From assembly GCF_015706575.1 (NCBI RefSeq), contig NW_024037063.1:8928927-8992926 (forward strand): a DNA stretch of 64,000 bases, read 5' to 3'. Both the position numbers and the translations under genes were made by a program. Positions 52,167 through 64,000 of the stretch are shown one piece after another. This DNA comes from Patiria miniata (lineage: Eukaryota > Echinodermata > Asteroidea > Valvatida > Asterinidae). Positions within the stretch are counted from its first letter, which is position 1. The number at the start of each line of letters is the position of its first letter. A model generated the notes under the pieces. That model was not told the DNA's origin, did not search any database, and saw only the letters and a list, made by a program, of their open reading frames with translations.

Positions 52167-53635
52167 AATCCAAATTACAGACTGCATTTTGTTTACGCAA
52201 CTGCGCACAACTGTAGTGAGGCCAAAGCGGCTAGACTTACTTCCAGCCCATGCATTTCAGTTCCCCACATTCATAAAAGTACACCAAAGAAAGCTTTCTG
52301 GGTCGAAGTAAAGAATTTGAAGCCAATAATTATTTAATAAAATGTCACACATTGGTCTCGATCCAATGGTTATGGTACAATCCCATTTATTTTCATAAAC
52401 AGATAAAGTCCACGGATTTGCTTCATGTAGCAACCCCACCCACACCCCCATTCATCGAAACCCTTCCCCAACAATCTGAGAGTATATTTATTGCTCAAAG
52501 GATAAGACACACTTGTTGTTTTATTATAAGATCCTTCAATGGACCATTTTTTAATGACAAGATGACCCACACTGGCTCACAGTAACTCCTGTTACTAGAT
52601 TCAATAGTTTGTTTAAGACAGTTTAATAAATGCAGTAAGCTGACAGAATCAGAGTAATAATTGCTGCCTGTGAAAATATTTTGGTCACCTGAATGGCTAA
52701 AGTACCATCGCACGCTTTGTACATAATGATTCTACGTGGTTTAAGATGAATGATGGCTCTCCTAAGTCTAGTGAGCCATTGCAGTACGTGTTCCTTAACT
52801 TGCTCCATGCTAGGATTGAAGGATCAGTCAACTGTATCCTGATTGACATCCGAATGCGTTACACAATGAGATATATTTTTCTGTTAATCCAGTGACCTGT
52901 GGTTTTCTGAGTAACCTGGACTCGACAATGGTCTGGCGAAGCCTTTTTAACATTTGGACATAGTCAGGCGGGTGTCCAAATGTTAAAAAAAAGGCGATTT
53001 GTAAAGGAGTAGGCCTAATAGTACTCGGATTGTACTGTGGTTAAAGCTGAAATGTGGTAATCTACATAACTCACAAAGCTTATTGTGGACATTTCAAAGA
53101 CAGAGTATTTAATAGTATAATAGTAATTGAAACCCACCCGACCATGCCGACCTACCGCCATGATGTTTTGTCGACAGCATTTCTGATCGCTGATGCCATG
53201 ATGTACTCCAGCCTCTTCTGACATGACTGGGGAATTAAATTTCTTGTCAAAATCGGTTCATTTTCAACAGCTTGGGCTATCTCCTTATTACTATCCTCAA
53301 GCTCCTTCCACTACTGTCAATAACTCGCAAATTTGCTCCATCTGGCTATCGTATCACTGTCCATCCTGTTGTTTTAGAGTCAACAACACGACACACGCAG
53401 CCACCGCGTCATGGGCACTGCCATGTTTACAACCTTGTGTGCAGAGAAAAATCCCTTCGTGTGGCGTATTCACAGCGCCGCAATGACCCTGAGCACAAGC
53501 TTGAGGCTGTTGTTTATCTCATTCGCTGACGGGGCCAGGCTCACTAGCGGGAATATTCAGGGCCAAATTTCGGAGAATGCTACTTTTTAGTTGGGGAAAA
53601 TCTAGGGAGTGTTCTGCATGGTCAAAACTATATAC
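52167..53635. other. Unassigned region with several short ORFs
   Basis: The plus frame at 53272-53529 (SGYRITVHPVVLESTTRHTQ, VCREKSLRVAYSQRRNDP) has coding-like composition but no family I know; a second plus frame overlaps it. Minus frames at 52623-52808 and 53015-53224 are equally unassigned. Possibly fragments of an unidentified transposon ORF. Confidence 0.3.
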
Positions 53636-54125
53636 AACCCAAAAATTAGGTTGCCTAAACATTTTAAGTCCAACACTAAAGGCCAATGATATTTACCTTC
53701 TACAGCTCGGGACCTTTATGTATCAGCTTTCCAACAATAACCTGCCTAACACTATCTGTTCAATGTTTTGTAAAAATCTGTTCAATGTTTTGTAAAAATC
53801 TGTTCAATGTTTTGTAAAAATCAGGATGTTCACCGTCATTTTACTAGGCGTTATCATGATATTCACCAGACCTGGGCTCGTACAACTTTAACTCAAAAAA
53901 CTGTTAAACACGAAGGCCCAAAGCTGTGGAATTCTCTCCATCCGTCTATTAAAAAGGTGTCAAATGTGTCATTATTCAAACGCAAATACAAAACCCAATT
54001 AATTAACAAATATGTGGTGGAATAATCCCATTTTGTAAGACCAAATAACTCTAGTTTTATTTCGTATTACTAGCTCTGTACCAATATGTTTTTGTCATTT
54101 AACTCCTATCGTTGTACTTGTACTT
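53636..54125 (+). mobile_element. LINE 3' end, polymerase C-terminus
   Basis: The plus strand reads KLGCLNILSPTLKANDIYLL, then QLGTFMYQLSNNNLPNTI, QDVHRHFTRRYHDIHQTWAR and GPKLWNSLHPSIKKVSNVSL, then FKRKYKTQLINKY and a stop near 54026. This is the typical C-terminal tail of CR1/Rex/Nimb-group LINEs. It is 5'-truncated and its frame is disturbed at an internal 22-bp triplication. A short 3' UTR with TTGTACTTGTACTTGTAAT precedes the minisatellite. Confidence 0.8.
53756..53821. repeat. Exact 22-bp triplication within the LINE ORF
   Basis: CTGTTCAATGTTTTGTAAAAAT is repeated three times without a change. Because 22 is not a multiple of 3, the extra copies shift the LINE reading frame. A recent slippage event. 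Confidence 0.95.
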
Positions 54126-54131
54126 GTAATT

Positions 54132-54492
54132 AATTAGCTGTTTCGGTGACCCACCGAAACAGCTCTTGTTTTCGTTAAGATTTTTTTTTTCTTTTTTTTT
54201 TAGCTGTTTCGGTGACTCACCGAAACAGCTATTGTTTTCGTTAAGATTTTTTTTTTTTCTTTTTTAGCTGTTTCGGTGACTAACCGAAACAGCTCTTGTT
54301 TTCGTTAAGATTTTTTTTTTTCTTTTTTCTTTTTAGCTGTTTCGGTGACACACCGAAACAGCTCTTGTTTTCGTTAAGATTTTTTTTTTTTTTTTTTTTA
54401 GCTGTTTCGGTGACCCACCGAAACAGCTCTTGTTTTCGTAAAGATTTTTTTTAGCTGTTTCGGTGACCCACCGAAACAGCTCTTGTTTTCGT

Positions 54493-54520
<28 letters not shown>
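54132..54520. repeat. Hairpin minisatellite (AGCTGTTTCGGTG ... CACCGAAACAGCT)
   Basis: Six units start at 54136, 54202, 54266, 54335, 54400 and 54453 (spacing 53-69 bp). Each is a near-perfect hairpin with 12-14 bp arms, AGCTGTTTCGGTGA and its complement, around 1-5 bases, followed by (C)TTGTTTTCGTTAAGA and a long T run. The T runs vary in length and cause the spacing change. The last unit runs directly into the satellite start TCTCCTTTTTCAGAC. Confidence 0.92.
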
Positions 54521-54526
<6 letters not shown>

Positions 54527-54527
54527 C

Positions 54528-57500
54528 TCCTTTTTCAGACTTTTTCTCCATAGGTTTAACACACGTTTCTTCCACCAGTCCACTTTGCCACTTTTTCAAA
54601 TCCGATTGATTTCAGACTTGATACATACTTAGACCACCACCCACAGATGGTCCTAGAAGAAATTCGTGACCGTGACGTCATCAGGTGTCGGGTTACGTCA
54701 CATTAAAGATGCATTTTTCCCCATATGTTTTGTACACGTTTTAAAACACTCCACTTTGGCCTCTTCGTAAATCCGATCGACCTCAGACTTGATACATACT
54801 TAGACCACCACCCACAGATGGTCCTAGAAGAAATGTGTGATCGTGACGTCATCTGGTGTTGGGTTACGTCACATTAAAGATGCATTTTTCCCCATAGGGT
54901 TTGTACACGTTATAAAACACTCCACTTTGGCACTTTTGTAAATCCGATCGACGTCAGACTTGGTACACACTTAAACTACCACCCACAGATGGTCCTAGAA
55001 GAAATTTGTGATCGTGACGTCATCAGGTGTTGGGTTACGTCACATTAAAGATGCATTTTTCCCCATAGGGTTTGTACACGTTTTAAAACATTCTACTTTG
55101 GCACTTTCGTAAATCCGATCGACGTTAGACTTGGTACACACTTAGACTACCACCTACAGATGGTCCTAGAAGAAATTCATGATCGTGACATCATCAGGTG
55201 TAAGGTTACTTCACATTAAAGATGCATTTTTTCCCATAGGGTTTGTACACGTTTTTCTTCAAATCATACTTTGGCACTATATGTCTGATTGACTTTTCAC
55301 TTGGCAGATGACATTCGAAGTGACTTCATCAAGTGTTCATCACGTGCACAGAGTATTTCAAATATCCGAAACAGCTTGTGTTTGTCCACAAACACATTTC
55401 TAGTTTTTTTTTTTTTTTTTTTTTTTTCTCCTTTTTCAGACTTTTTCTCCATAGGATTAACACACGTTTCTTCCACCAGTCCACTTTGCCACTTTTTCAA
55501 ATCCGATTGATTTCAGACTTGATACATACTTAGACCACCACCCACAGATGGTCCTAGAAGAAATTCGTGACCGTGACGTCATCAGGTGTCGGGTTACGTC
55601 ACATTAAAGATGCATTTTTTCCCATATGTTTTGTACACGTTTTAAAACACTCCACTTTGGCCTCTTCGTAAATCCAATCGACCTCAGACTTGATACATAC
55701 TTAGACCACCACCCACAGATGGTCCTAGAAGAAATGTGTGATCGTGACGTCATCTGGTGTTGGGTTACGTCACATTAAAGATGCATTTTTCCCCATAGGG
55801 TTTGTACACGTTATAAAACACTCCACTTTGGCACTTTTGTAAATCTGATCGACGTCAGACTTGGTACACACTTAAACTACCACCCACAGATGGTCCTAGA
55901 AGAAATTTGTGATCGTGACGTCATCAGGTGTTGGGTTACGTCACATTAAAGATGCATTTTTCCCTATAGGATTTGTACACGTTTTAAAACATTCTACTTT
56001 GGCACTTTCGTAAATCCGATCGACGTTAGACTTGGTACACACTTAGACTACCACCTACAGATGGTCCTAGAAGAAATTCATGATCATGACATCATCAGGT
56101 GTAAGGTTACTTCACATTAAAGATGCATTTTTCCCCATAGGGTTTGTACACGTTTTTCTTCAAATCATACTTTGGCACTATATGTCTGATTGACTTTTCA
56201 CTTGGCAGATGACATTCGAAGTGACTTCATCAAGTGTTCATCACGTGCACAGAGTATTTCAAATATCCGAAACAGCTTGTGTTTGTCCACAAACACATTT
56301 CTAGTTTTTTTTTTTTTTTTTTTTTTTTTTCTCCTTTTTCAGACTTTTTCTCCATAGGATTAACACACGTTTCTTCCACCAGTCCACTTTGCCACTTTTT
56401 CAAATCCGATTGATTTCAGACTTGATACATACTTAGACCACCACCCACAGATGGTCCTAGAAGAAATTCGTGACCGTGACGTCATCAGGTGTCGGGTTAC
56501 GTCACATTAAAGATGCATTTTTTCCCATATGTTTTGTACACGTTTTAAAACACTCCACTTTGGCCTCTTCGTAAATCCGATCGACCTCAGACTTGATACA
56601 TACTTAGACCACCACCCACAGATGGTCCTAGAAGAAATGTGTGATCGTGACGTCATCTGGTGTTGGGTTACGTCACATTAAAGATGCATTTTTCCCCATA
56701 GGGTTTGTACACGTTATAAAACACTCCACTTTGGCACTTTTGTAAATCTGATCGACGTCAGACTTGGTACACACTTAAACTACCACCCACAGATGGTCCT
56801 AGAAGAAATTTGTGATCGTGACGTCATCAGGTGTTGGGTTACGTCACATTAAAGATGCATTTTTCCCTATAGGATTTGTACACGTTTTAAAACATTCTAC
56901 TTTGGCACTTTCGTAAATCCGATCGACGTTAGACTTGGTACACACTTAGACTACCACCTACAGATGGTCCTAGAAGAAATTCATGATCATGACATCATCA
57001 GGTGTAAGGTTACTTCACATTAAAGATGCATTTTTCCCCATAGGGTTTGTACACGTTTTTCTTCAAATCATACTTTGGCACTATATGTCTGATTGACTTT
57101 TCACTTGGCAGATGACATTCGAAGTGACTTCATCAAGTGTTCATCACGTGCACAGAGTATTTCAAATATCCGAAACAGCTTGTGTTTGTCCACAAACACA
57201 TTTCTAGTTTTTTTTTTTCTCCTTTTTCAGACTTTTTCTCCATAGGTTTAACACACGTTTCTTCCACCAGTCCACTTTGCCACTTTTTCAAATCCGATTG
57301 ATTTCAGACTTGATACATACTTAGACCACCACCCACAGATGGTCCTAGAAGAAATTCGTGACCGTGACGTCATCAAGTGTCGGGTTACGTCACATTAAAG
57401 ATGCATTTTTCCCCATATGTTTTGTACACGATTTAAAACAATCCACTTTGGCCTCTTCGTAAATCCGATCGACCTCAGACTTGATACATACTTAGACCAC

Positions 57501-60500
57501 CACCCACAGATGGTCCTAGAAGAAATTTGTGATCGTGACGTCATCAGGTGTTGGGTTACGTTACATTAAAGATGTATTTTCCCCATAGGGTTTGTACACG
57601 TTATAAAACACTCCACTTTGGCACTTTTGTAAATCCGATCGACCTCAGACTTGATACATACTTAGACCACCACCCACAGATGGTCCTAGAAGAAATTTGT
57701 GATCGTGACGTCATCAGGTGTTGGGTTACGTCACATTAAAGATGCATTTTTCCCCATAGGGTTTGTACACGTTATAAAACACTCCACTTTGGCACTTTTG
57801 TAAATCCGATCGACCTCAGACTTGACACATACTTAGACCACCACCCACAGATGGTCCTAGAAGAAATTTGTGATCGTGACGTCATCAGGTGTTGGGTTAC
57901 GTCACATTAAAGATGCATTTTTCCCCTTAGGGTTTGTACACGTTTTAAAACATTCTACTTTGGCACTTTTGTAAATCCGATCGACCTCAGACTTGATACA
58001 TACTTAGACCACCACCCACAGATGGTCCTAGAAGAAATCTGTGATCGTGACGTCATCAGGTGTTGGGTTACGTCACATTAAAGATGCATTTTTCCCCATA
58101 GGGTTTGTACACGTTATAAAACACTCCACTTTGGCACTTTTGTAAATCCGATCGACCTCAGACTTGACACATACTTAGACCACCACCCACAGATGGTCCT
58201 AGAAGAAATTTGTGATCGTGACGTCATCAGGTGTTGGGTTACGTCACATTAAAGATGCATTTTTCCCCATAGGGTTTGTACACGTTTTAAAACATTCTAC
58301 TTTGGCACTTTTGTAAATCCGATCGACCTCAGACTTGATACATACTTAGACCACCACCCACAGATGGTCCTAGAAGAAATCTGTGATCGTGACGTCATCA
58401 GGTGTTGGGTTACGTCACATTAAAGATGCATTTTTCCCCATAGGGTTTGTACACGTTATAAAACACTCCACTTTGGCACTTTTGTAAATCTGATCGACGT
58501 CAGACTTGGTACACACTTAAACTACCACCCACAGATGGTCCTAGAAGAAATTTGTGATCGTGACGTCATCAGGTGTTGGGTTACGTCACATTAAAGATGC
58601 ATTTTTCCCTATAGGGTTTGTACACGTTTTAAAACATTCTACTTTGGCACTTTCGTAAATCCGATCGACGTTAGACTTGGTACACACTTAGACTACCACC
58701 TACAGATGGTCCTAGAAGAAATTCATGATCATGACATCATCAGGTGTAAGGTTACTTCACATTAAAGATGCATTTTCCCCCATAGGGTTTGTACACGTTT
58801 TTCTTCAAATCATACTTTGGCACTATATGTCTGATTGACTTTTCACTTGGCAGATGACATTCGAAGTGACTTCATCAAGTGTTCATCACGTGCACAGAGT
58901 ATTTCAAATATCCGAAACAGCTTGTGTTTGTCCACAAACACATTTCTAGTTTTTTTTTTTCTCCTTTTTCAGACTTTTTCTCCATAGGTTTAACACACGT
59001 TTCTTCCACCAGTCCACTTTGCCACTTTTTCAAATCCGATTGATTTCAGACTTGATACATACTTAGACCACCACCCACAGATGGTCCTAGAAGAAATTCG
59101 TGACCGTGACGTCATCAAGTGTCGGGTTACGTCACATTAAAGATGCATTTTTCCCCATATGTTTTGTACACGATTTAAAACAATCCACTTTGGCCTCTTC
59201 GTAAATCCGATCGACCTCAGACTTGATACATACTTAGACCACCACCCACAGATGGTCCTAGAAGAAATTTGTGATCGTGACGTCATCAGGTGTTGGGTTA
59301 CGTTACATTAAAGATGTATTTTCCCCATAGGGTTTGTACACGTTATAAAACACTCCACTTTGGCACTTTTGTAAATCCGATCGACCTCAGACTTGATACA
59401 TACTTAGACCACCACCCACAGATGGTCCTAGAAGAAATTTGTGATCGTGACGTCATCAGGTGTTGGGTTACGTCACATTAAAGATGCATTTTTCCCCATA
59501 GGGTTTGTACACGTTATAAAACACTCCACTTTGGCACTTTTGTAAATCCGATCGACCTCAGACTTGACACATACTTAGACCACCACCCACAGATGGTCCT
59601 AGAAGAAATTTGTGATCGTGACGTCATCAGGTGTTGGGTTACGTCACATTAAAGATGCATTTTTCCCCTTAGGGTTTGTACACGTTTTAAAACATTCTAC
59701 TTTGGCACTTTTGTAAATCCGATCGACCTCAGACTTGATACATACTTAGACCACCACCCACAGATGGTCCTAGAAGAAATCTGTGATCGTGACGTCATCA
59801 GGTGTTGGGTTACGTCACATTAAAGATGCATTTTTCCCCATAGGGTTTGTACACGTTATAAAACACTCCACTTTGGCACTTTTGTAAATCCGATCGACCT
59901 CAGACTTGACACATACTTAGACCACCACCCACAGATGGTCCTAGAAGAAATTTGTGATCGTGACGTCATCAGGTGTTGGGTTACGTCACATTAAAGATGC
60001 ATTTTTCCCCATAGGGTTTGTACACGTTTTAAAACATTCTACTTTGGCACTTTTGTAAATCCGATCGACTCAGACTTGATACATACTTAGACCACCACCC
60101 ACAGATGGTCCTAGAAGAAATCTGTGATCGTGACGTCATCAGGTGTTGGGTTACGTCACATTAAAGATGCATTTTTCCCCATAGGGTTTGTACACGTTAT
60201 AAAACACTCCACTTTGGCACTTTTGTAAATCTGATCGACGTCAGACTTGGTACACACTTAAACTACCACCCACAGATGGTCCTAGAAGAAATTTGTGATC
60301 GTGACGTCATCAGGTGTTGGGTTACGTCACATTAAAGATGCATTTTTCCCTATAGGGTTTGTACACGTTTTAAAACATTCTACTTTGGCACTTTCGTAAA
60401 TCCGATCGACGTTAGACTTGGTACACACTTAGACTACCACCTACAGATGGTCCTAGAAGAAATTCATGATCATGACATCATCAGGTGTAAGGTTACTTCA

Positions 60501-63500
60501 CATTAAAGATGCATTTTCCCCCATAGGGTTTGTACACGTTTTTCTTCAAATCATACTTTGGCACTATATGTCTGATTGACTTTTCACTTGGCAGATGACA
60601 TTCGAAGTGACTTCATCAAGTGTTCATCACGTGCACAGAGTATTTCAAATATCCGAAACAGCTTGTGTTTGTCCACAAACACATTTCTAGTTTTTTTTTT
60701 CTCCTTTTTCAGACTTTTTCTCCATAGGTTTAACACACGTTTCTTCCACCAGTCCACTTTGCCACTTTTTCAAATCCGATTGATTTCAGACTTGATACAT
60801 ACTTAGACCACCACCCACAGATGGTCCTAGAAGAAATTCGTGACCGTGACGTCATCAAGTGTCGGGTTACGTCACATTAAAGATGCATTTTTCCCCATAT
60901 GTTTTGTACACGATTTAAAACAATCCACTTTGGCCTCTTCGTAAATCCGATCGACCTCAGACTTGATACATACTTAAACCACCACCCACAGATGGTCCTA
61001 GAAGAAATTTGTGATCGTGACGTCATCAGGTGTTGGGTTACGTTACATTAAAGATGCATTTTTCCCCATAGGGTTTGTACACGTTATAAAACACTCCACT
61101 TTGGCACTTTTGTAAATCCGATCGACCTCAGACTTGATACATACTTAGACCACCACCCACAGATGGTCCTAGAACAAATTTGTGATCGTGACGTCATCAG
61201 GTGTTGGGTTACGTCACATTAAAGATGCATTTTTCCCCATAGGGTTTGTACACGTTATAAAACACTCCACTTTGGCACTTTTGTAAATCCGATCGACCTC
61301 AGACTTGACACATACTTAGACCACCACCCACAGATGGTCCTAGAAGAAATTTGTGATCGTGACGTCATCAGGTGTTGGGTTACGTCACATTAAAGATGCA
61401 TTTTTCCCCATAGGGTTTGTACACGTTTTAAAACATTCTACTTTGGCACTTTTGTAAATCCGATCGACCTCAGACTTGATACATACTTAGACCACCACCC
61501 ACAGATGGTCCTAGAAGAAATTCGTGATCGTGACGTCATCAGGTGTTGGGTTACGTCACATTAAAGATGCATTTTTCCCCATAGGGTTTGTACACGTTAT
61601 AAAACACTCCACTTTGGCACTTTTGTAAATCCGATCGACCTCAGACTTGACACATACTTAGACCACCACCCACAGATGGTCCTAGAAGAAATTTGTGATC
61701 GTGACGTCATCAGGTGTTGGGTTACGTCACATTAAAGATGCATTTTTCCCCATAGGGTTTGTACACGTTTTAAAACATTCTACTTTGGCACTTTTGTAAA
61801 TCCGATCGACCTCAGACTTGATACATACTTAGACCACCACCCACAGATGGTCCTAGAAGAAATTTGTGATCGTGACGTCATCAGGTGTTGGGTTACGTCA
61901 CATTAAAGATGCATTTTTCCCCATAGGTTTTGTACACGTTTTAAAACATTCTACTTTGGCACTTTTGTAAATCCGATCCACGTTAGACTTGGTGCACACT
62001 TAGACTACCACCCACAGATGGTCCTAGAAGAAATTCGTGATCGTGACATCATCAGGTGTAAGGTTACTTCACATTAAAGATGCATTTTTCCCCGTAGGTT
62101 TTGTACACGTTTTTCTTCAAGTCATACTTTGGCACTATATGTCTGATTGACTTTTCACTTGGCAGATGACATTCGAAGTGACTTCATCAAGTGTTCATCG
62201 TGTGCACAGAGTATTTTAAATATCCGAAACAGCTTGTGTTTGTCCACAAACACATTTCTAGTTTTTTTTTTCTCCTTTTTCAGACTTTTTCTCCATAGGT
62301 TTAACACACGTTTCTTCCACCAGTCCACTTTGCCACTTTTTCAAATCCGATCGATTTCAGACTTGATACATACTCAGACCACCACCCACAAATGGTCCTA
62401 GAAGAAATTCGTGACCGTGACGTCATCAGGTGTCGGGTTACGTCACATTAAAGATGCATTTTTCCCCATATGTTTTGTACACGTTTTAAAACACTCCACT
62501 TTGGCTTCTTCGTAAATCCGATCGACCTCAGACTTGATACATACTTAGACCACCACCCACAGATGGTCCTAGATGAAATTTGTGATCGTGACGTCATCAG
62601 GTGTTGGATTACGTCACATTAAAGATGCATTTTTCCCCATAGGGTTTGTACACGTTTTAAAACATACTACTTTGGCACTTTCGTAAATCTGATCGACGTT
62701 AGACTTGGTACACACTTAGACTACCACCTACAGATGGTCCTAGAAGAAATTCGTGATCGTGACATCATCAGGTGTAAGGTTACTTCACATTAAAGATGCA
62801 TTTTTCCCCATAGGGTTTGTACACGTTTTTCTTCAAATCATACTTTGGCACTATATGTCTGATTGACTTTTCACTTGGCAGATGACATTCGAAGTGACTT
62901 CGTCAAGTGTTCATCACGTGCATAGAGTATTTCAAATATCCGAAACAGCTTGTGTTTGTCCACAAACACATTTCTTTTTTTTTTTTTTTCTTCTCCTTTT
63001 TCAGACTTTTTCTCCATAGGTTTAACACACATTTCTTCCACCAGTCCACTTTGGCACTTTTTATAATCCGATTGATTTAAGACTTGGTACATACTTAGAC
63101 CACCACCCACAGATGGTCCTAGAAGAAATTTGTGATCGTGACGTCATCCGGTGTTGGGTTACGTCACATTAAAGATGTATTTTTCCCCATATGTTTTGTA
63201 CACGTTTTAAAACACTCAACTTTGGCATCTTCGTAAATCCGATCGACTTTAAACATAATTCAAATTTAGACCACCACCCACAGATGGTCCTAGACGAAAT
63301 TCGTGATCGTGACGTCATCAGGTGTCAGGTTACGTCACATTAAAGATGTATTTTTCCCCATATGTTTTGTACACGTTTTAAAACACTCAACTTTGGCATC
63401 TTCGTAAATCCGATCGACTTTAAACTTAATTCATACTTAGACCACCACCCACAGATGGTCCTAGAAGAAATTCGTGATCGTGACATCATGAAGTGTCGGG

Positions 63501-64000
63501 TTATGTCACATTAAAGATGTATTTTTCCCATAGGGTTTGTACACGTTTTAAAACACTCCACTTTGGCACTTCGTAAATTCGATGTACTTAAGACTTGGCA
63601 CACACTTAGACCATCACCCACAGATGGTCCTAGAAGAAATTCGTGACCGTGACGTCATCAGGTGTTGGGTTACGTCACATTAAAGATGTATTTTTCCCCA
63701 TATGTTTTGTACACGTTTTAAAACACTCCACTTTGGCACTTTCGTGAATCCGATCGACGTTAGACTTGGTACACACTTAGACCACCACCCACAGATGGTC
63801 CTAGAAGAAATTTGTGATCGTGACGTCATCAGGTGTTGGGTTACGTCACATTAAAGATGCATTTTTCCCCATAGGTTTTGTACACGTTTTAAAACATTCT
63901 ACTTTGGCACTTTTGTAAATCCGATCCACGTTAGACTTGGTGCACACTTAGACTACCACCCACAGATGGTCCTAGAAGAAATTCGTGATCGTGACATCAT
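54528..64000. repeat. 171-bp satellite in higher-order units, running off the window end
   Basis: About 55 monomers of 171-172 bp. A typical monomer has CCCCATAGGGTTTGTACACG, CACTCCACTTTGGCACTTTT, AAATCCGATCGACCTCAGAC, ACCACCCACAGATGGTCCTA, GATCGTGACGTCATCAGGTG and GGGTTACGTCACATTAAAGA. Higher-order units are bounded by a diverged terminal monomer with hairpin GTGTTTGTCCACAAACAC, ATTTCTAG, a poly-T run and TCTCCTTTTTCAGAC. The hairpins start at 55378, 56279, 57182, 58924, 60665, 62236 and 62952. Unit lengths are about 901, 903, 1742, 1741, 1571 and 716 bp. Frames inside (for example 57548-57739 and its identical twin 59290-59481) are repeat-derived. Confidence 0.95.
57204..60690. repeat. Two near-identical 1742-bp higher-order units
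   Basis: 57204-58945 and 58946-60686 share ten-monomer order, the same rare variants (TCCCCTTAGGG, GTTACGTTACATTAAAGATG) and identical 63-codon frames at an offset of 1742. The following unit (60687-62257) is shorter by 171 bp, exactly one monomer. Confidence 0.92.

Noticed and set aside
57548-59481. Two identical 63-codon ORFs taken as a duplicated gene
   Set aside because: They are the same satellite monomers in two higher-order units.
54528-64000. CRISPR-like reading of the regular 171-bp repeats
   Set aside because: The whole monomer is repeated with no unique spacers, and the context is an animal genome; it is a satellite.
54528-64000. Relation to primate alpha satellite because of the 171-bp unit
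   Set aside because: Only the length agrees. The sequence shows no alpha-satellite words; nucleosome-scale lengths recur independently.

Overview
This window is animal nuclear DNA made almost entirely of transposable elements and repeats. I see no host protein-coding gene that I can name. The mix includes tRNA-derived SINEs, CR1/L2-like LINEs (one with a PHD finger), a THAP-domain Harbinger/ISL2EU-like DNA transposon with introns, a Polinton/Maverick, a short LTR element and a long satellite. Together with frequent TAGGCCTA-type words this suggests a marine invertebrate, possibly a deuterostome such as an echinoderm, hemichordate or cephalochordate. The species call is inference only.

Layout. 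Bases 1-17,000 hold at least four diverged, same-orientation copies of a composite block that I call M1-M2-M0-M3-M4. They are separated by LINE fragments (1.8-3.0 kb and 5.8-6.5 kb), a tRNA-SINE (14.3-14.65 kb), a CATTC/GAATG-dense block and homopolymer tracts. From 17.0 to 24.7 kb there is a small MITE, two weak first-exon candidates, and a 5'-complete-looking but decayed LINE on the minus strand (19.3-23.3 kb) that is interrupted by a SINE.

From about 24.7 to 37.5 kb lies a Polinton/Maverick fossil. Its parts are a protein-primed family B DNA polymerase, an integrase, a major capsid protein, a packaging ATPase, several small membrane or capsid-associated proteins and, unusually, a TFIIB-like zinc-ribbon protein at the right end. 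It carries about a dozen breaks in total; the integrase and several small genes still look whole. The right end has a series of GCGCCCTCT words and four 83-bp hairpin repeats.

From 38.88 to 42.07 kb is a young LTR element with near-identical 422-bp LTRs, a tRNA-Leu-type primer site and one long ORF (zinc knuckle, aspartic protease, two C2H2 fingers) but no reverse transcriptase or integrase. From 42.64 to 47.19 kb is a THAP/DDE DNA transposon with about 80-bp inverted ends, three recognisable exons, several palindromes and a nested MITE. From 48.2 to 51.6 kb is a 145-bp tandem array whose monomers carry three AGGTCA-type half sites. It is split by a 1.9-kb insertion that has its own inverted ends and a 245-bp duplication.

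After a LINE 3' end (53.6-54.0 kb) and a hairpin minisatellite (54.1-54.5 kb), the window ends in a 171-bp satellite that runs past base 64,000. The satellite is organised into higher-order units of 903, 1742, 1571 and 716 bp. Each unit ends with a hairpin, most of them followed by CTAG and a poly-T run, which resembles a Helitron 3' end. Nearly every monomer carries a TGACGTCA box. The most striking items are the TFIIB-like Polinton gene, the Helitron-like satellite units, the RT-less gag-protease-zinc-finger LTR element, and the regulatory-type motifs amplified in both satellite arrays.
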